Shown in pieces: positions 1 through 8,200 of a DNA stretch of 31,683 nucleotides (its first letter is position 1; the number at the start of each line of letters is the position of its first letter). A program made the translations under genes and the position numbers. This DNA comes from an uncultured Eubacteriales bacterium (GTDB lineage Bacteria; Bacillota_A; Clostridia; Oscillospirales; Oscillospiraceae). The notes beneath the pieces are model-generated. The model searched no databases. It saw nothing but the letters and a program-made list of their open reading frames with translations, and was not told the DNA's origin. Where the stretch lies: assembly GCA_900319835.1 (NCBI GenBank), contig ONPY01000014.1, forward strand, positions 1 through 31,683, in the 5' to 3' direction.

Positions 1-18
1 ACGAATCGTAGAATCGGC

Positions 19-636
19 TTATTTGCTTGTATTTTCCGGCTTTTTGCGCCGGGGCTTACGGCGGATGTTGCAGGCCAGGAACACCAGGATCTCCGTCGGG
101 ACGGCGATGAGAAACAACTGCCAGTTGTTGCCCAGGGGAAGCGTCAGCACATAGAGCAGGATGAAGATGCTCAGCACCAGGCCCGCCAGAATGAACTGCA
201 GATTTTTGAGCCGCTTGAAATAGATGCTCAGTCCCAGGTACACCAGGGCCGAGGCCGTCAGCGCCACGGCAAAGACCGGCCACCACATGATGTCGATCCA
301 CCACAGCACGACAAAGCCCGCCAGCGCCATGGTCCACACACCCAGGATGGCCACCGCGTAGATCATGCCGCGGCTGTACTGGGGCGCTTCCTCCTCCTGT
401 TCGGGCGGGACCCACTTGTCGTGGGAGGAGAGCAGATAGTCCACCGTGACGTCAAAGATCTCCGCGAGCCGCGTCAGCACCCAGGCGTCCGGGATCGCCT
501 CGCCCCGCTCCCACTTGGAGACGGACTTGTCCGAATAATTCAGCAACGCGCCGAGCTCCGCCTGCTTCATGCCGCGCTGGTTGCGCAGCCGGATCAGGTT
601 GCTGGCAAAGATCAGTTTGAGTTCCGAAAGCTGCAA
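19..636 (-). CDS. XRE-family HTH regulator with four membrane helices
   Basis: Probable membrane-anchored DNA-binding regulator of about 206 residues. The N-terminal third is a clear lambda-repressor-type helix-turn-helix (around residues 7-63, with KQAELGALLNYSDKSVSKWE as the recognition region). The rest has four hydrophobic segments separated by short basic loops, ending in an Arg/Lys-rich tail. The reading frame is open further upstream (to 768), but that would run into the lipoprotein gene. I chose the TTG at 636-634 because a GAGGAGG ribosome site ends six bases before it; the GTG at 642 abuts the same site and is the alternative. A promoter with an inverted repeat in its spacer lies just upstream, suggesting self-control. 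Targets are unknown. Confidence 0.85.
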   Translation of the reverse strand: MQLSELKLIFASNLIRLRNQRGMKQAELGALLNYSDKSVSKWERGEAIPDAWVLTRLAEIFDVTVDYLLSSHDKWVPPEQEEEAPQYSRGMIYAVAILGVWTMALAGFVVLWWIDIMWWPVFAVALTASALVYLGLSIYFKRLKNLQFILAGLVLSIFILLYVLTLPLGNNWQLFLIAVPTEILVFLACNIRRKPRRKKPENTSK

Positions 637-666
637 GTCCACCCTCCTCTCCCGCAGGTACACCGT

Positions 667-695
667 ATTGTAGCGGGTTTTCCCGCTTCCGTCAA
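667..695 (-). promoter_or_regulatory. SigmaA-type promoter with palindromic operator candidate
   Basis: On the minus strand TTGACG (695-690) and TACAAT (672-667) are separated by 17 bases, a near-consensus promoter for the XRE regulator gene. The spacer contains a perfect 6-bp inverted repeat, AGCGGG-TTTT-CCCGCT (plus strand, 672-687), centred between the two boxes. The -35 box overlaps the stop codon of the upstream lipoprotein gene. Confidence 0.7.
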
Positions 696-1309
696 GGCTG
701 GCTCGCCTGCCAGGGCGTGGGGATCGGGGTGGGCGTGACCTCCGTCTCGGCCCGCTTGAGCCACACACTGCCCGTGGCCTTGGTCACGGTGAAGCTCTCA
801 AAGTACATGATGTTGGAGCTGGAGTAGTTGCCGAAGGCCCACCAGGTGGTGCGGTCCCCCTTGGGCCAGAAGCGCAGCGTCTCCGAGACGTGCGTATGTT
901 CCGCGGTGGCCGTGGTGCCGGAGAAGCTGGGCTTTTCCGGGGTGAAGTCCACCTGAAAGTCCCCGGAGAGCACCACGCCCTCCGCCTCAAACTGGATGGT
1001 CATGGTGTCCCGGTGCTTGGGGTCGTTGGCGGCGGTGAAGGCCGGCTTGAGCTGCAGGCCATAGTTGACCGTACAGGAGGTCACCTCGCCGGTGTTCTCC
1101 TCCTTCACATCCGCCCGAAACTCCTTGTAGTCGAACCAATCAAAGAGATTGTCCAGGGTGATTTTGACCTCAAAAGCGTCGTTTGGCACGGGAGTGGTCA
1201 CCGCGGGTACGGTCTCCTCCGGGGTCTTTTCCTTCTTTTTCTTCTTGCCGCAGGCGCACAGCGTCAGCATCATCATAAGCGCCAGCAGCAGGGCGATGAA
1301 GCGTTTCAT
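692..1309 (-). CDS. Putative lipoprotein, unknown function
   Basis: A 205-residue secreted lipoprotein. The N-terminus has a basic start (MKRF), a hydrophobic stretch and a lipobox Leu-Cys-Ala-Cys with the lipidated Cys at residue 20, followed by a poly-Lys run (GKKKKKEK) and a Pro/Thr-rich linker to about residue 42. The remaining 160 residues look beta-rich and match no family that I recognise. It would be anchored on the outer face of the membrane. It begins 13 bases after the YyaL-like gene ends, so the two are probably cotranscribed. Confidence is high that this is a lipoprotein; its role is unknown. Confidence 0.85.
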   Translation of the reverse strand: MKRFIALLLALMMMLTLCACGKKKKKEKTPEETVPAVTTPVPNDAFEVKITLDNLFDWFDYKEFRADVKEENTGEVTSCTVNYGLQLKPAFTAANDPKHRDTMTIQFEAEGVVLSGDFQVDFTPEKPSFSGTTATAEHTHVSETLRFWPKGDRTTWWAFGNYSSSNIMYFESFTVTKATGSVWLKRAETEVTPTPIPTPWQASQP

Positions 1310-1322
1310 GGCTCGTCCCCCT

Positions 1323-3302
1323 TTATTCCGTTACAGGCAGGCTGCAGTGCCCATCCTGGCAGACGTAATAGGTCGGCTTGCCGTTGATTGCCGTCATGTC
1401 CCGGGTAAAGGGCGCGACTGTATCCAGCGCCGCCGCCCGGGCGGGCGTTTTCAGCAGAATCGTCAGCTCCGGGGCGTACCGGCCGAGGATGGTCTTCAGT
1501 CCCTCCGGCACGGTCTCTGTCGGGGAGACGCAGACTGTCTCCCTTGTCCCGTGCTCACGCAGGAGCAGGGCGCGCATGGCCGTGCAGCGGGAGGCCGGAT
1601 AGTCCGCGGAGAGCCCGGCAAGGTAATCTGCCTGCCGGTCCCCCAGCGCGCGCCAGGTCTCCTCCGCCGTCAGGGCAAAGAGCCGGTCGAAGAGCAGCAG
1701 GGCCGCGCTGTTGCCGGAGGGCATGGCCCCGTCCTCGGTGTCCATAGGGCGCAGGATCAGCTTCTCGCCGTCGGCGGGGGTGGAGAAATAGCCGCCCTTT
1801 TCGTTTGCAAAGCGCGCCGGAAGCTGTTTGGCCAGGGCCGCAGCCTCCGCGATATGCGCGGGGTCAAAGTCCGCGGCATAGAGCTCCGTCAGCCCCAGCG
1901 CACAGAAACCAAGATCGCTCAGCGAGCCCTCATAGCGCAGCTCCCCGTCGCAGAGGCGGGCGCGGAGTCTGCCGTTTTCCGAGAGCTTGTCCCGGATGAA
2001 GGCGGCCAGCTCCTGCGCCTCGAGCAGATAGCGCCGGTCGGAGAAGACCCGCGCGGCGCGGGAGAGGGCCATGAGCATCAGCCCATTCCAGCCGGAGAGG
2101 ATCTTCTGATCCGTCAGCAGGGGCAGCCGTCCCTCCCGGTGCAGGCGCAGGCGCTCCCGGTATTCCCCGTAGCCCTCGGGCAGGAAGTTCCAGCGGGTGT
2201 TCAGGAGCAGGTTGGGGATGCTCTTGCCCTGGAAGTTGCCCTCGGCGGTGATGTCGTAGCACTCGCAGAAGCCGCGGCCCGCGTCCTCGCCCAGGATCTG
2301 CTTGACCTCCTCGGGCGTGAAGAGGTAGTAAGCGCCCTCGGCGCCGTTGCTGTCGGCGTCCTGGCCGCAGAAGAAGCCGCCGCTCTCACCCTTGAGCTCC
2401 CGCAGGCAGTAGTCCAGCGTGTCCTCGGCCACCTGGCGCCAGAGGGCCATGTGTCCGTCCTGCCAGGCCTCGGTATAGCACAGGGCCAGCAGGGCGTTGT
2501 CGTAGAGGGTCTTTTCAAAGTGGGGTTTGAGCCACTCCCGATCCGTGGAGTAGCGGCAGAAGCCGCCCCCGAAATGGTCGTAGATGCCGCCCCGGTACAT
2601 CTGGCGCAGGGTGTGCTCCACGGCCTCGCGGGGCTTTTTGTCGCCGGTGAGGGCCGCGGCCTCCATCAGGAAGATCAGGTTGTGGGGCGTGGGGAATTTG
2701 GTCTGCCAGCCAAAGCCGCCGTACTCCCTGTCATAGGAGCCCAGCAGCTGCTCGGCCGCCTTCTTCGGCAGACCCTCGGCGCCGCCGACCTGGATCAGCG
2801 CGTCCTCCCGGCGGAGATAGGCGGTCATCTCCGAAGCGGTGTGCAGCAGTTCCTCCCGCTCGTTTTCCCACTTTTCCGCGACAGCCGCCAGCAGGACCTT
2901 CAGGCCGATGCGCCCGCCCCGGTTCTCCCGGGGGAAATAGGTGCCCACGAAGAAGGGTTCCTGCTCCGGAGTGAGGATTGCGGTCAGCGGCCAGCCGCCA
3001 CTGCCGTTTGCCGCCACGCAGGCCGCCATATACACAGAGTCGATGTCGGGCCGTTCTTCACGATCCACCTTGACAGAAACGTAATGTTCGTTCAGAATAG
3101 AGGCGATCCCCGCATCCTCAAAGGACTCGTGCGCCATGACGTGGCACCAGTGGCAGGTGGAGTAGCCGATGGAGAGAAAGACGGGCTTGTCCTCCCGCCG
3201 GGCCTTTTCAAAAGCCTCTTCGCCCCAGGGGTACCAGTCCACCGGGTTTTCGCTGTGCTGACGCAGGTAAGGGGATTTTTCCTTTTGCAGTCTGTTGCTC
3301 AT
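1323..3302 (-). CDS. Thioredoxin-domain protein, YyaL/SPATA20 (DUF255) family
   Basis: A full-length 659-residue member of the DUF255/YyaL family. Residues 1-160 form a thioredoxin-like domain with the family signature [17 protein letters not shown] and a redox motif C50-H-W-C53. The rest is the alpha/alpha-barrel part resembling N-acylglucosamine 2-epimerases and glycoside hydrolases. The biochemical role of this widespread family is not settled; a thiol-redox or sugar-related function has been suggested. The start ATG follows GGAGGT with six bases between, and a TTGAAA-17-TATAAT promoter lies just upstream. It is the first gene of a minus-strand unit with the lipoprotein. Confidence 0.93.
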   Translation of the reverse strand: MSNRLQKEKSPYLRQHSENPVDWYPWGEEAFEKARREDKPVFLSIGYSTCHWCHVMAHESFEDAGIASILNEHYVSVKVDREERPDIDSVYMAACVAANGSGGWPLTAILTPEQEPFFVGTYFPRENRGGRIGLKVLLAAVAEKWENEREELLHTASEMTAYLRREDALIQVGGAEGLPKKAAEQLLGSYDREYGGFGWQTKFPTPHNLIFLMEAAALTGDKKPREAVEHTLRQMYRGGIYDHFGGGFCRYSTDREWLKPHFEKTLYDNALLALCYTEAWQDGHMALWRQVAEDTLDYCLRELKGESGGFFCGQDADSNGAEGAYYLFTPEEVKQILGEDAGRGFCECYDITAEGNFQGKSIPNLLLNTRWNFLPEGYGEYRERLRLHREGRLPLLTDQKILSGWNGLMLMALSRAARVFSDRRYLLEAQELAAFIRDKLSENGRLRARLCDGELRYEGSLSDLGFCALGLTELYAADFDPAHIAEAAALAKQLPARFANEKGGYFSTPADGEKLILRPMDTEDGAMPSGNSAALLLFDRLFALTAEETWRALGDRQADYLAGLSADYPASRCTAMRALLLREHGTRETVCVSPTETVPEGLKTILGRYAPELTILLKTPARAAALDTVAPFTRDMTAINGKPTYYVCQDGHCSLPVTE

Positions 3303-3334
3303 AGCCGGACCTCCGGTTTTTTGGTTGATAGATT

Positions 3335-3363
3335 ATTATACCCGTTTTCGGGACTTCTTTCAA
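3335..3363 (-). promoter_or_regulatory. SigmaA-type promoter of the YyaL-like gene
   Basis: On the minus strand TTGAAA (3363-3358), a 17-base spacer and a perfect TATAAT (3340-3335) precede the YyaL-like gene by about 33 bases. The same 78-base gap holds the upstream region of the divergent TPR gene, for which I saw no convincing promoter. Confidence 0.7.
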
Positions 3364-3380
3364 GTAAGGAGTCAACAAGC

Positions 3381-4196
3381 ATGGATCATAACGAATTCTG
3401 CTGCATCTTTGACGCGAACCAGTACACCGGCACTCCGGACGGGCACCCCTGTCCACGCGCGGTGGACGTGCCGGAGACCATCCGCGCGCTGGACGCGCTG
3501 TACGCCGAGGGCCGCGAGGACGAGGCCGGGGCCTTTCTGGAGGGCAAACTTGCCCAGGCCCGCCTGGGCGGAGACTGGCGGGCCGAGCTGAGCATGCTCT
3601 CGGAGCTGCTGGGCCAGTACCGCCGGAGCATGAACGAGGAGAAGGGGCTTGCCGCGGTCAATGAGGCTCTCGCCCTCATTCGGGAACACCGCATGGGGCA
3701 GACGGTCTCCGCCGCCACCGTGATGCTCAACGCCGCCACCACGCTCAAGTGCTTTCACCACGCGGCGGAGTCCATCCCCATCTTCACCCATGTTGCCCGG
3801 GTCTACGCCGACCACCTGGATCCCGCGGATTACCGCTTTGCCGGGCTCTACAACAACATGGCGCTGAGCTATGACGAGGCCGGAGACCTGGCCTCCGCCG
3901 AGCGTTTTTTTAAGCTCGCGCTCAAGACCATCGAGAAGACGGAGCAGCCGGGCAACGACAGCGCCGTCACCTGGTGCAACATGGCGGAGATGTACGCCCG
4001 GCGGGATCCGGAGGACCCGCGCATTGAGGCGTGCATGGAGAAGGCCTGGGAATGTCTCAGCGATCCCAAGCTGCCGCACGACGGCTACCACGCCTTTACC
4101 ATCTCCAAGTGCGCGCCCTGCTTTGACTATTTCGGCTACTTCCTGTACGCAAAGCAGCTCAGAGAAAGGACGGCGAAAATCTATGCGGGGTCTTGA
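3381..4196 (+). CDS. Tetratricopeptide-repeat protein
   Basis: A 271-residue soluble protein built from helical repeats. The segment around residues 160-215 (GLYNNMALSYDEAGDLASAE, then a second unit ending in a CNMAEMYARR-type helix) has the TPR pattern, and earlier helices are spaced alike. No signal peptide is seen. The frame is open far upstream, but that part is antisense to the YyaL-like gene; I chose the ATG at 3381 because AAGGAG lies nine bases before it. It overlaps the next gene (DUF4037) by 14 bases, so translation is probably coupled and the two products probably act together. Partner-binding is the likely role; substrate unknown. Confidence 0.85.
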   Translation: MDHNEFCCIFDANQYTGTPDGHPCPRAVDVPETIRALDALYAEGREDEAGAFLEGKLAQARLGGDWRAELSMLSELLGQYRRSMNEEKGLAAVNEALALIREHRMGQTVSAATVMLNAATTLKCFHHAAESIPIFTHVARVYADHLDPADYRFAGLYNNMALSYDEAGDLASAERFFKLALKTIEKTEQPGNDSAVTWCNMAEMYARRDPEDPRIEACMEKAWECLSDPKLPHDGYHAFTISKCAPCFDYFGYFLYAKQLRERTAKIYAGS

Positions 4197-5106
4197 CGAG
4201 GCCAGAGCGCTGTATGAGGAATACGGCGCGCCCATGCTGCGCGAGAAGTTTCCGGGCTGGGAGGGGCGCATCGCCGTGGGGCTGGCGGGCCACGGATCGG
4301 AGTGCTTCGGCTTTGATGACGAGCTGAGCCGGGATCACGACTTCCCCCAAGGCTTCTGCCTGTGGCTGGACGACGAGACCGACCGGGCCATCGGCGTGCC
4401 GCTGGCGCGGGCCTACCGTGCTCTGCCCTTCGGCGCGGCCCGGGAGCGCAGCGCCATGGGCGAGGTGAGCCGGGGCGTGCTGCGCATCGACGCCTTTTAC
4501 CGGCGCTACACCGGCTCCGCCGGCGCGCCGGAGAGTGTGATGCAGTGGCTCAGCCTCCCCTCCCACGCGCTGGCGGAGGCCACCAACGGCGAGGTGTTCC
4601 GGGACGATCAGGGCGCCTTCACCGCCATCCGGGAGACACTTCTGCACGGTATGCCGGAGGATGTGCGGCTCAAGAAGCTCGCCGCCCGGGTCATCACCAT
4701 GGCTCAGGCCGGGCAGTACAACTACCCCCGCTGCGTCCGCCACGGGGAGCAGGGCGCCGCGATGCTGGCGCTGACGGAGTTTGTCAATGCCGCCTGCGCC
4801 GCCGTGTACCTGCTCAACCGCCGCCACATGCCCTACTACAAGTGGCAGTTTCGCGCCATGGAGGGGCTGGAAAAGCTCCCAAACCTGCGGGAAGCCCTGG
4901 AATTTCTGCTCACCGCCGACAACGATGAGCAGGGCCGCATCCTCAAATCCGCCGTGGTGGAGGATGTGTGCGCCTCGGTGGTCCGGGAGCTGAAAGGCCA
5001 GCGTCTCACCCACGGCAGTTGGGACTATCTCGAGCCCCACGCCTACGAGATCATAGAGCACATCGAGAGCAAGGAGCTGCGCTCGATGCACATCATGGAA
5101 GGATAA
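4183..5106 (+). CDS. DUF4037 nucleotidyltransferase-like protein
   Basis: A 307-residue protein matching the DUF4037 family. Near residue 36 there is a GS-E-C-F-G-F-D-D-E-L-S-R-D-H-D-F stretch, which fits the GS...(S/D)xD pattern of the nucleotidyltransferase fold, so a nucleotide-transfer activity is plausible but unproven. The rest is alpha-helical. It overlaps the TPR gene by 14 bases and is followed four bases later by the metallo-beta-lactamase-fold gene, so the three form one operon. The start is inferred from the coupled overlap and from where family resemblance begins. The biological role is unknown. Confidence 0.8.
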   Translation: MRGLDEARALYEEYGAPMLREKFPGWEGRIAVGLAGHGSECFGFDDELSRDHDFPQGFCLWLDDETDRAIGVPLARAYRALPFGAARERSAMGEVSRGVLRIDAFYRRYTGSAGAPESVMQWLSLPSHALAEATNGEVFRDDQGAFTAIRETLLHGMPEDVRLKKLAARVITMAQAGQYNYPRCVRHGEQGAAMLALTEFVNAACAAVYLLNRRHMPYYKWQFRAMEGLEKLPNLREALEFLLTADNDEQGRILKSAVVEDVCASVVRELKGQRLTHGSWDYLEPHAYEIIEHIESKELRSMHIMEG

Positions 5107-5110
5107 ACGT

Positions 5111-5815
5111 ATGATAATCCAATGGCTGGGCCACGCCTGCTTCAAGATCACCCACGAGGGCTACACCGTGGTCATCGACCCCTACAACAGCGACTATATC
5201 CCGGGCTACCCCAAGCTCGTCGGTGTCAAGGCTGACAAGCTGCTGATCAGTCATGACAGCTACGGCCACAACTACACCCCCGGCGTGGTGCTCTCCGGCC
5301 GACTCGAGAGCGACTGCCCCTTCAAGATCACCACCATGGAGGTCTGGCACGACACGGTCTGCGGCATCATGCGCGGCTCCTGCCTCATCCACCTGCTGGA
5401 GGCGGACGGCCTGCGCATCGCCCACATGGGGGACATCGGCGCGCCGCTGACCGGCGAGCAGCAGTCCAAGCTCTATGACCTGGACGCCATGATGATCACA
5501 GCCGGCTCCTGCACCGCTCTGCCCTCCCAGGAGGTCTGGCGCCTGACGGAGGAGCTGTTTCCCCGGGTCATCATCCCCATGCACTACCGCGACGGCAGCC
5601 GCGGCCCCAGAAGGCTCGAACACCTGGAAGAGCTGACCAAGCACTTTGCCCCGGAGATGGTCCAGACCTACGACACGGACCGCATTGAAATCACCCGCGG
5701 GATGGAGCCCCAGATCGCGGTGCTGAAATTCATCGGCCATCAGCCGGAGCCGGAGCCGGTCCGGGAAAAGTCCCGCCTGGCCGCCCTGGCCGGCAGACTG
5801 AGAGGCCGCAAATAA
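5111..5815 (+). CDS. Metallo-beta-lactamase-fold protein with altered metal motif
   Basis: A 234-residue protein of the MBL fold, UlaG/UPF0173-like (start MIIQWLGHACFKI, then DPY near residue 23). Family members hydrolyse lactones, phosphodiesters or similar substrates with two metal ions held by an HxHxDH motif. Here the motif reads H48-D-S50-Y-G52-H53: the second His is Ser and the Asp is Gly. Later candidate ligands remain (H79, D107, H157). It may hold one metal, use other ligands, or be non-catalytic. It is the third gene of the TPR-DUF4037 operon, starting four bases after it. The C-terminus is basic and Arg-rich. Confidence 0.85.
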   Translation: MIIQWLGHACFKITHEGYTVVIDPYNSDYIPGYPKLVGVKADKLLISHDSYGHNYTPGVVLSGRLESDCPFKITTMEVWHDTVCGIMRGSCLIHLLEADGLRIAHMGDIGAPLTGEQQSKLYDLDAMMITAGSCTALPSQEVWRLTEELFPRVIIPMHYRDGSRGPRRLEHLEELTKHFAPEMVQTYDTDRIEITRGMEPQIAVLKFIGHQPEPEPVREKSRLAALAGRLRGRK

Positions 5816-5821
5816 AACCCG

Positions 5822-5849
5822 CGCCCCGCGTCCTACAGGAAGCGGGGCG
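5822..5849. terminator. Hairpin between converging genes
   Basis: CGCCCCGC (5822-5829) pairs with GCGGGGCG (5842-5849) around a 12-base loop. On the minus strand it is followed shortly by GGGTTTTATT, so it would end transcripts of the phosphatidyltransferase gene, whose stop codon lies in the loop. On the plus strand the T-run is weak. Confidence 0.5.
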
Positions 5850-6378
5850 ATTTCCCGTCTGCCCGGGCAAGCAGGGTGAGAAAGTCCCGCGCGTAGAGGA
5901 CCAGGCAAAGCAGCACCAGCGCACAGCAGAGCAGCAGCCCGCTCCGCAGCAGCGCCGCGGGCAGGTCCGGCCAGATCAGCGCCGCCGTCAGCACCGTATC
6001 CAGCGCCGCGGTACAGAGCTTTCCGTACCAGCGGGCCCCGGGGATGGCGCAGCGCCGCCGCAGCGCGGCAAGGCCCAGGACGCCGAGGCAGCCCTCCCGC
6101 AAAAGGTGCAGGCCCAGCAGCCACGACACCTGCGGCGCCAAGCGCAGCGCGCAGAGCATCATCGTCAGCTGCATCAGCTTGTCGGCCACCGGGTCCAGGA
6201 TCTTGCCGAGTTCGGTCGTCTGATGGAGCCTTCGTGCCAGATACCCGTCCAGCGCGTCGCTGAGGGCGGCCAGGGCCAGCACTGCCAGCGCCTCCCGCCG
6301 CCGTCCCTGTCCCAGCAGGAGCGCAAAGCAGGGCGTCAGCAGCAGCCGCAGGACGGTCAGGGCATTTGGAATGTTCAA
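5833..6378 (-). CDS. CDP-alcohol phosphatidyltransferase family protein
   Basis: An integral membrane enzyme of 181 residues that transfers a phosphatidyl group from CDP-diacylglycerol to an alcohol; PgsA-like (glycerol-3-phosphate as acceptor) is the most likely type. The family signature is complete: D41-x2-D44-G45-x2-A48-R49-x8-G58-x3-D62-x3-D66. About five hydrophobic segments are visible, and the length is close to bacterial PgsA. The start is a TTG with AGGAGG eight bases upstream. The gene stands alone, converging with the MBL-fold gene and diverging from the serine hydrolase gene. The acceptor alcohol cannot be told from sequence alone, so I give no symbol. Confidence 0.88.
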   Translation of the reverse strand: MNIPNALTVLRLLLTPCFALLLGQGRRREALAVLALAALSDALDGYLARRLHQTTELGKILDPVADKLMQLTMMLCALRLAPQVSWLLGLHLLREGCLGVLGLAALRRRCAIPGARWYGKLCTAALDTVLTAALIWPDLPAALLRSGLLLCCALVLLCLVLYARDFLTLLARADGKSPRFL

Positions 6379-6470
6379 GCGCAGCGCCTCCTTTTTTTCG
6401 AGTTTTCCCCCGCTGCTTCATTCTATGCGCGCCCGGCGTCCGCGCTCCCGGGAGTTTTTCGCGCTTTGAC

Positions 6471-6498
6471 TTGCATTCTGGTCAGTTCATGGTAAAAT
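6471..6498 (+). promoter_or_regulatory. Probable promoter of the serine hydrolase operon
   Basis: TTGCAT (6471-6476) and TAAAAT (6493-6498) are 16 bases apart, 48 bases ahead of the start codon. The boxes are nearly identical to those before the trkA-like gene at 31562-31590. An overlapping TTGACT at 6466-6471 is too far from the -10 box. Confidence 0.5.
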
Positions 6499-6545
6499 AA
6501 TAGGGTATGACTGTTTTGTCAAAGACTGCGACTCGGAGAGATCGA

Positions 6546-8186
6546 ATGAAAGCCTTGAAATGTTTTTTTGCCGCCGCGCTGGTCCTGGCGCTCTGTCTGG
6601 GGCTCATGCCGGGGGCCTTCGCCGAGAGCGGCGAGAAGATCCCCTATGGGGAACTGGAATGGGACGAGCTGATGGATCGGCTGCTGACCGACTACCGCAT
6701 CAAGCCCGAGTTTGTCGCCGCCGGATACCTGAACCTTGAAACCGGCGAGGAGCACTATCTCAACGGGGACGATTATATGCTCACCGGCAGCATGTACAAG
6801 GTCCCCCTGTGCATGTACTTCACCGAACACCTGGCCGCGGGCGACATCGACTGGAGCATATACGAGTCTCACTTCACCTTTGAGGAAAAGCGGGACAGCG
6901 TGCTCATCAACTCCAGCAACGAGGACGCCATTTTCCTCACCAACATGATCGGCGGGTATACGGAGTTTCGCCGGCTGACCGCCGACTACATGGGCGTGGA
7001 CCCGGACGAGGAGCTTCGCAACATCAACAACTTTGAAAACTGGTACTCGGCCCGGGAGTTCATCCACTGCCTGGCCCTGCTGTACAACGAGCAGGAGCGC
7101 TTCCCCGGCATCATCGAGACCATGCAGAAGGCCACGCCCGACCGCTTCTTCAAGCTCAACGAGCCGCGCTTCAAGATCGCCCACAAGTACGGCGAGTACA
7201 AGGACCCCAACGGCGGGCCCTCCTGCTTAAACGACTGCGGTCTGGCTTTCACCAAACAGCCCATCGCTATGGTGCTCTTTACCCGGGGCCAGAACAACGC
7301 GGAGGAGTTTATTTCGGATTTTGCCACCGCCATGTGCGAGTATACCGAGGCCCGCGCCGCCGCGGCTGCCGCCACGCCGGAGCCCAGCCCCGAGCCCACA
7401 CCGGAGCCTTTCCCCGCCCAGACGCCCGCCGCTGCGGAATCTGCGGCCGTGACCGCGGCGGCAAGCACCGCGCATCAGACCTCTCTTCTGCTCCCCGCCG
7501 CCTTTGTGGGACTGTTCCTGTTGCTGGGGTTGATCACCATCCTGGTGCTCTGCGTAAAGCACAAGCTGCGCTTCTTCTCGCTGTTCCTTGCCCTGGTGGT
7601 CTCTGCCGCCGCCATGCTGCTGGCCGCGGCGGGAACGCAGTTGGGCACGCTCTACGCCAAGCCCAGCGGAGATCCGCAGGCCGCGGTCCGCGCCTTCTTT
7701 GACGCACTCTGCGCCGGGGACTATGACACCGCCTATGACCAGCTTCGCGATTACGCCGACCTGGGGCTTGCCGTCCCGCCCTCCACCCCCGCCGGGCAGA
7801 AGGTCTACGAGGCCCTGCACAAGAGCTTCTCCTACGAGCTGGAGGGCGACTGCGCCGTCGACAAGCTGGACGCAAAGCAGAGCGTGCGCATGACCTATCT
7901 GAATCTGCCCGCCATGGAGGGCGAGGTGGAGGCGGAAACCAAGCGCCAGATTGAGGAAATCGTCAACGCCCGCACCACCAGCGAGGTCTACGACGAGAAC
8001 AAGCGCTATCGCCCCGAGGTGACCGAGGAGGCCTACCTGGCCGCGCTGGACACGGTGCTGGCCCACGCGGAAGACTACTACACCCAGGAGAGCTTTACGC
8101 TCGATCTGACCTATACCGACGGCCGCTGGCAGCTGCTGACGAGTCCCGCCCTGCTGCGGGCTCTCAACGGCGGAACCGCCGCATGA
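6546..8186 (+). CDS. Secreted/membrane serine hydrolase, class A beta-lactamase fold
   Basis: A 546-residue envelope protein. Signal peptide at residues 1-26 (cut near AFA-ES). Residues 35-265 resemble the class A beta-lactamase/penicillin-binding fold: S82-M-Y-K85 (SxxK), S123-S-N125 (SxN) and K214-Y-G216 (KTG-like), so a Ser-based hydrolase acting on the wall is likely; there is no sign of true beta-lactamase. A Pro-Glu linker (278-292) follows, then two membrane helices (about 313-337 and 343-367) and a C-terminal domain starting GDPQAAVRAFFDAL that resembles small NTF2-like/DUF4878 domains. The start ATG at 6546 has GGAGAG five bases before it. First gene of a three-gene operon with a glycosidase and an Lgt-like protein. 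Confidence 0.83.
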   Translation: MKALKCFFAAALVLALCLGLMPGAFAESGEKIPYGELEWDELMDRLLTDYRIKPEFVAAGYLNLETGEEHYLNGDDYMLTGSMYKVPLCMYFTEHLAAGDIDWSIYESHFTFEEKRDSVLINSSNEDAIFLTNMIGGYTEFRRLTADYMGVDPDEELRNINNFENWYSAREFIHCLALLYNEQERFPGIIETMQKATPDRFFKLNEPRFKIAHKYGEYKDPNGGPSCLNDCGLAFTKQPIAMVLFTRGQNNAEEFISDFATAMCEYTEARAAAAAATPEPSPEPTPEPFPAQTPAAAESAAVTAAASTAHQTSLLLPAAFVGLFLLLGLITILVLCVKHKLRFFSLFLALVVSAAAMLLAAAGTQLGTLYAKPSGDPQAAVRAFFDALCAGDYDTAYDQLRDYADLGLAVPPSTPAGQKVYEALHKSFSYELEGDCAVDKLDAKQSVRMTYLNLPAMEGEVEAETKRQIEEIVNARTTSEVYDENKRYRPEVTEEAYLAALDTVLAHAEDYYTQESFTLDLTYTDGRWQLLTSPALLRALNGGTAA

Positions 8187-8200
8187 CACGGAGAACACAG

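Noticed and set aside
6546..8186. Beta-lactamase resistance gene
   Set aside because: The SxxK, SxN and K-x-G motifs show the fold, but the membrane helices, extra C-terminal domain and operon partners point to an envelope role, not resistance.
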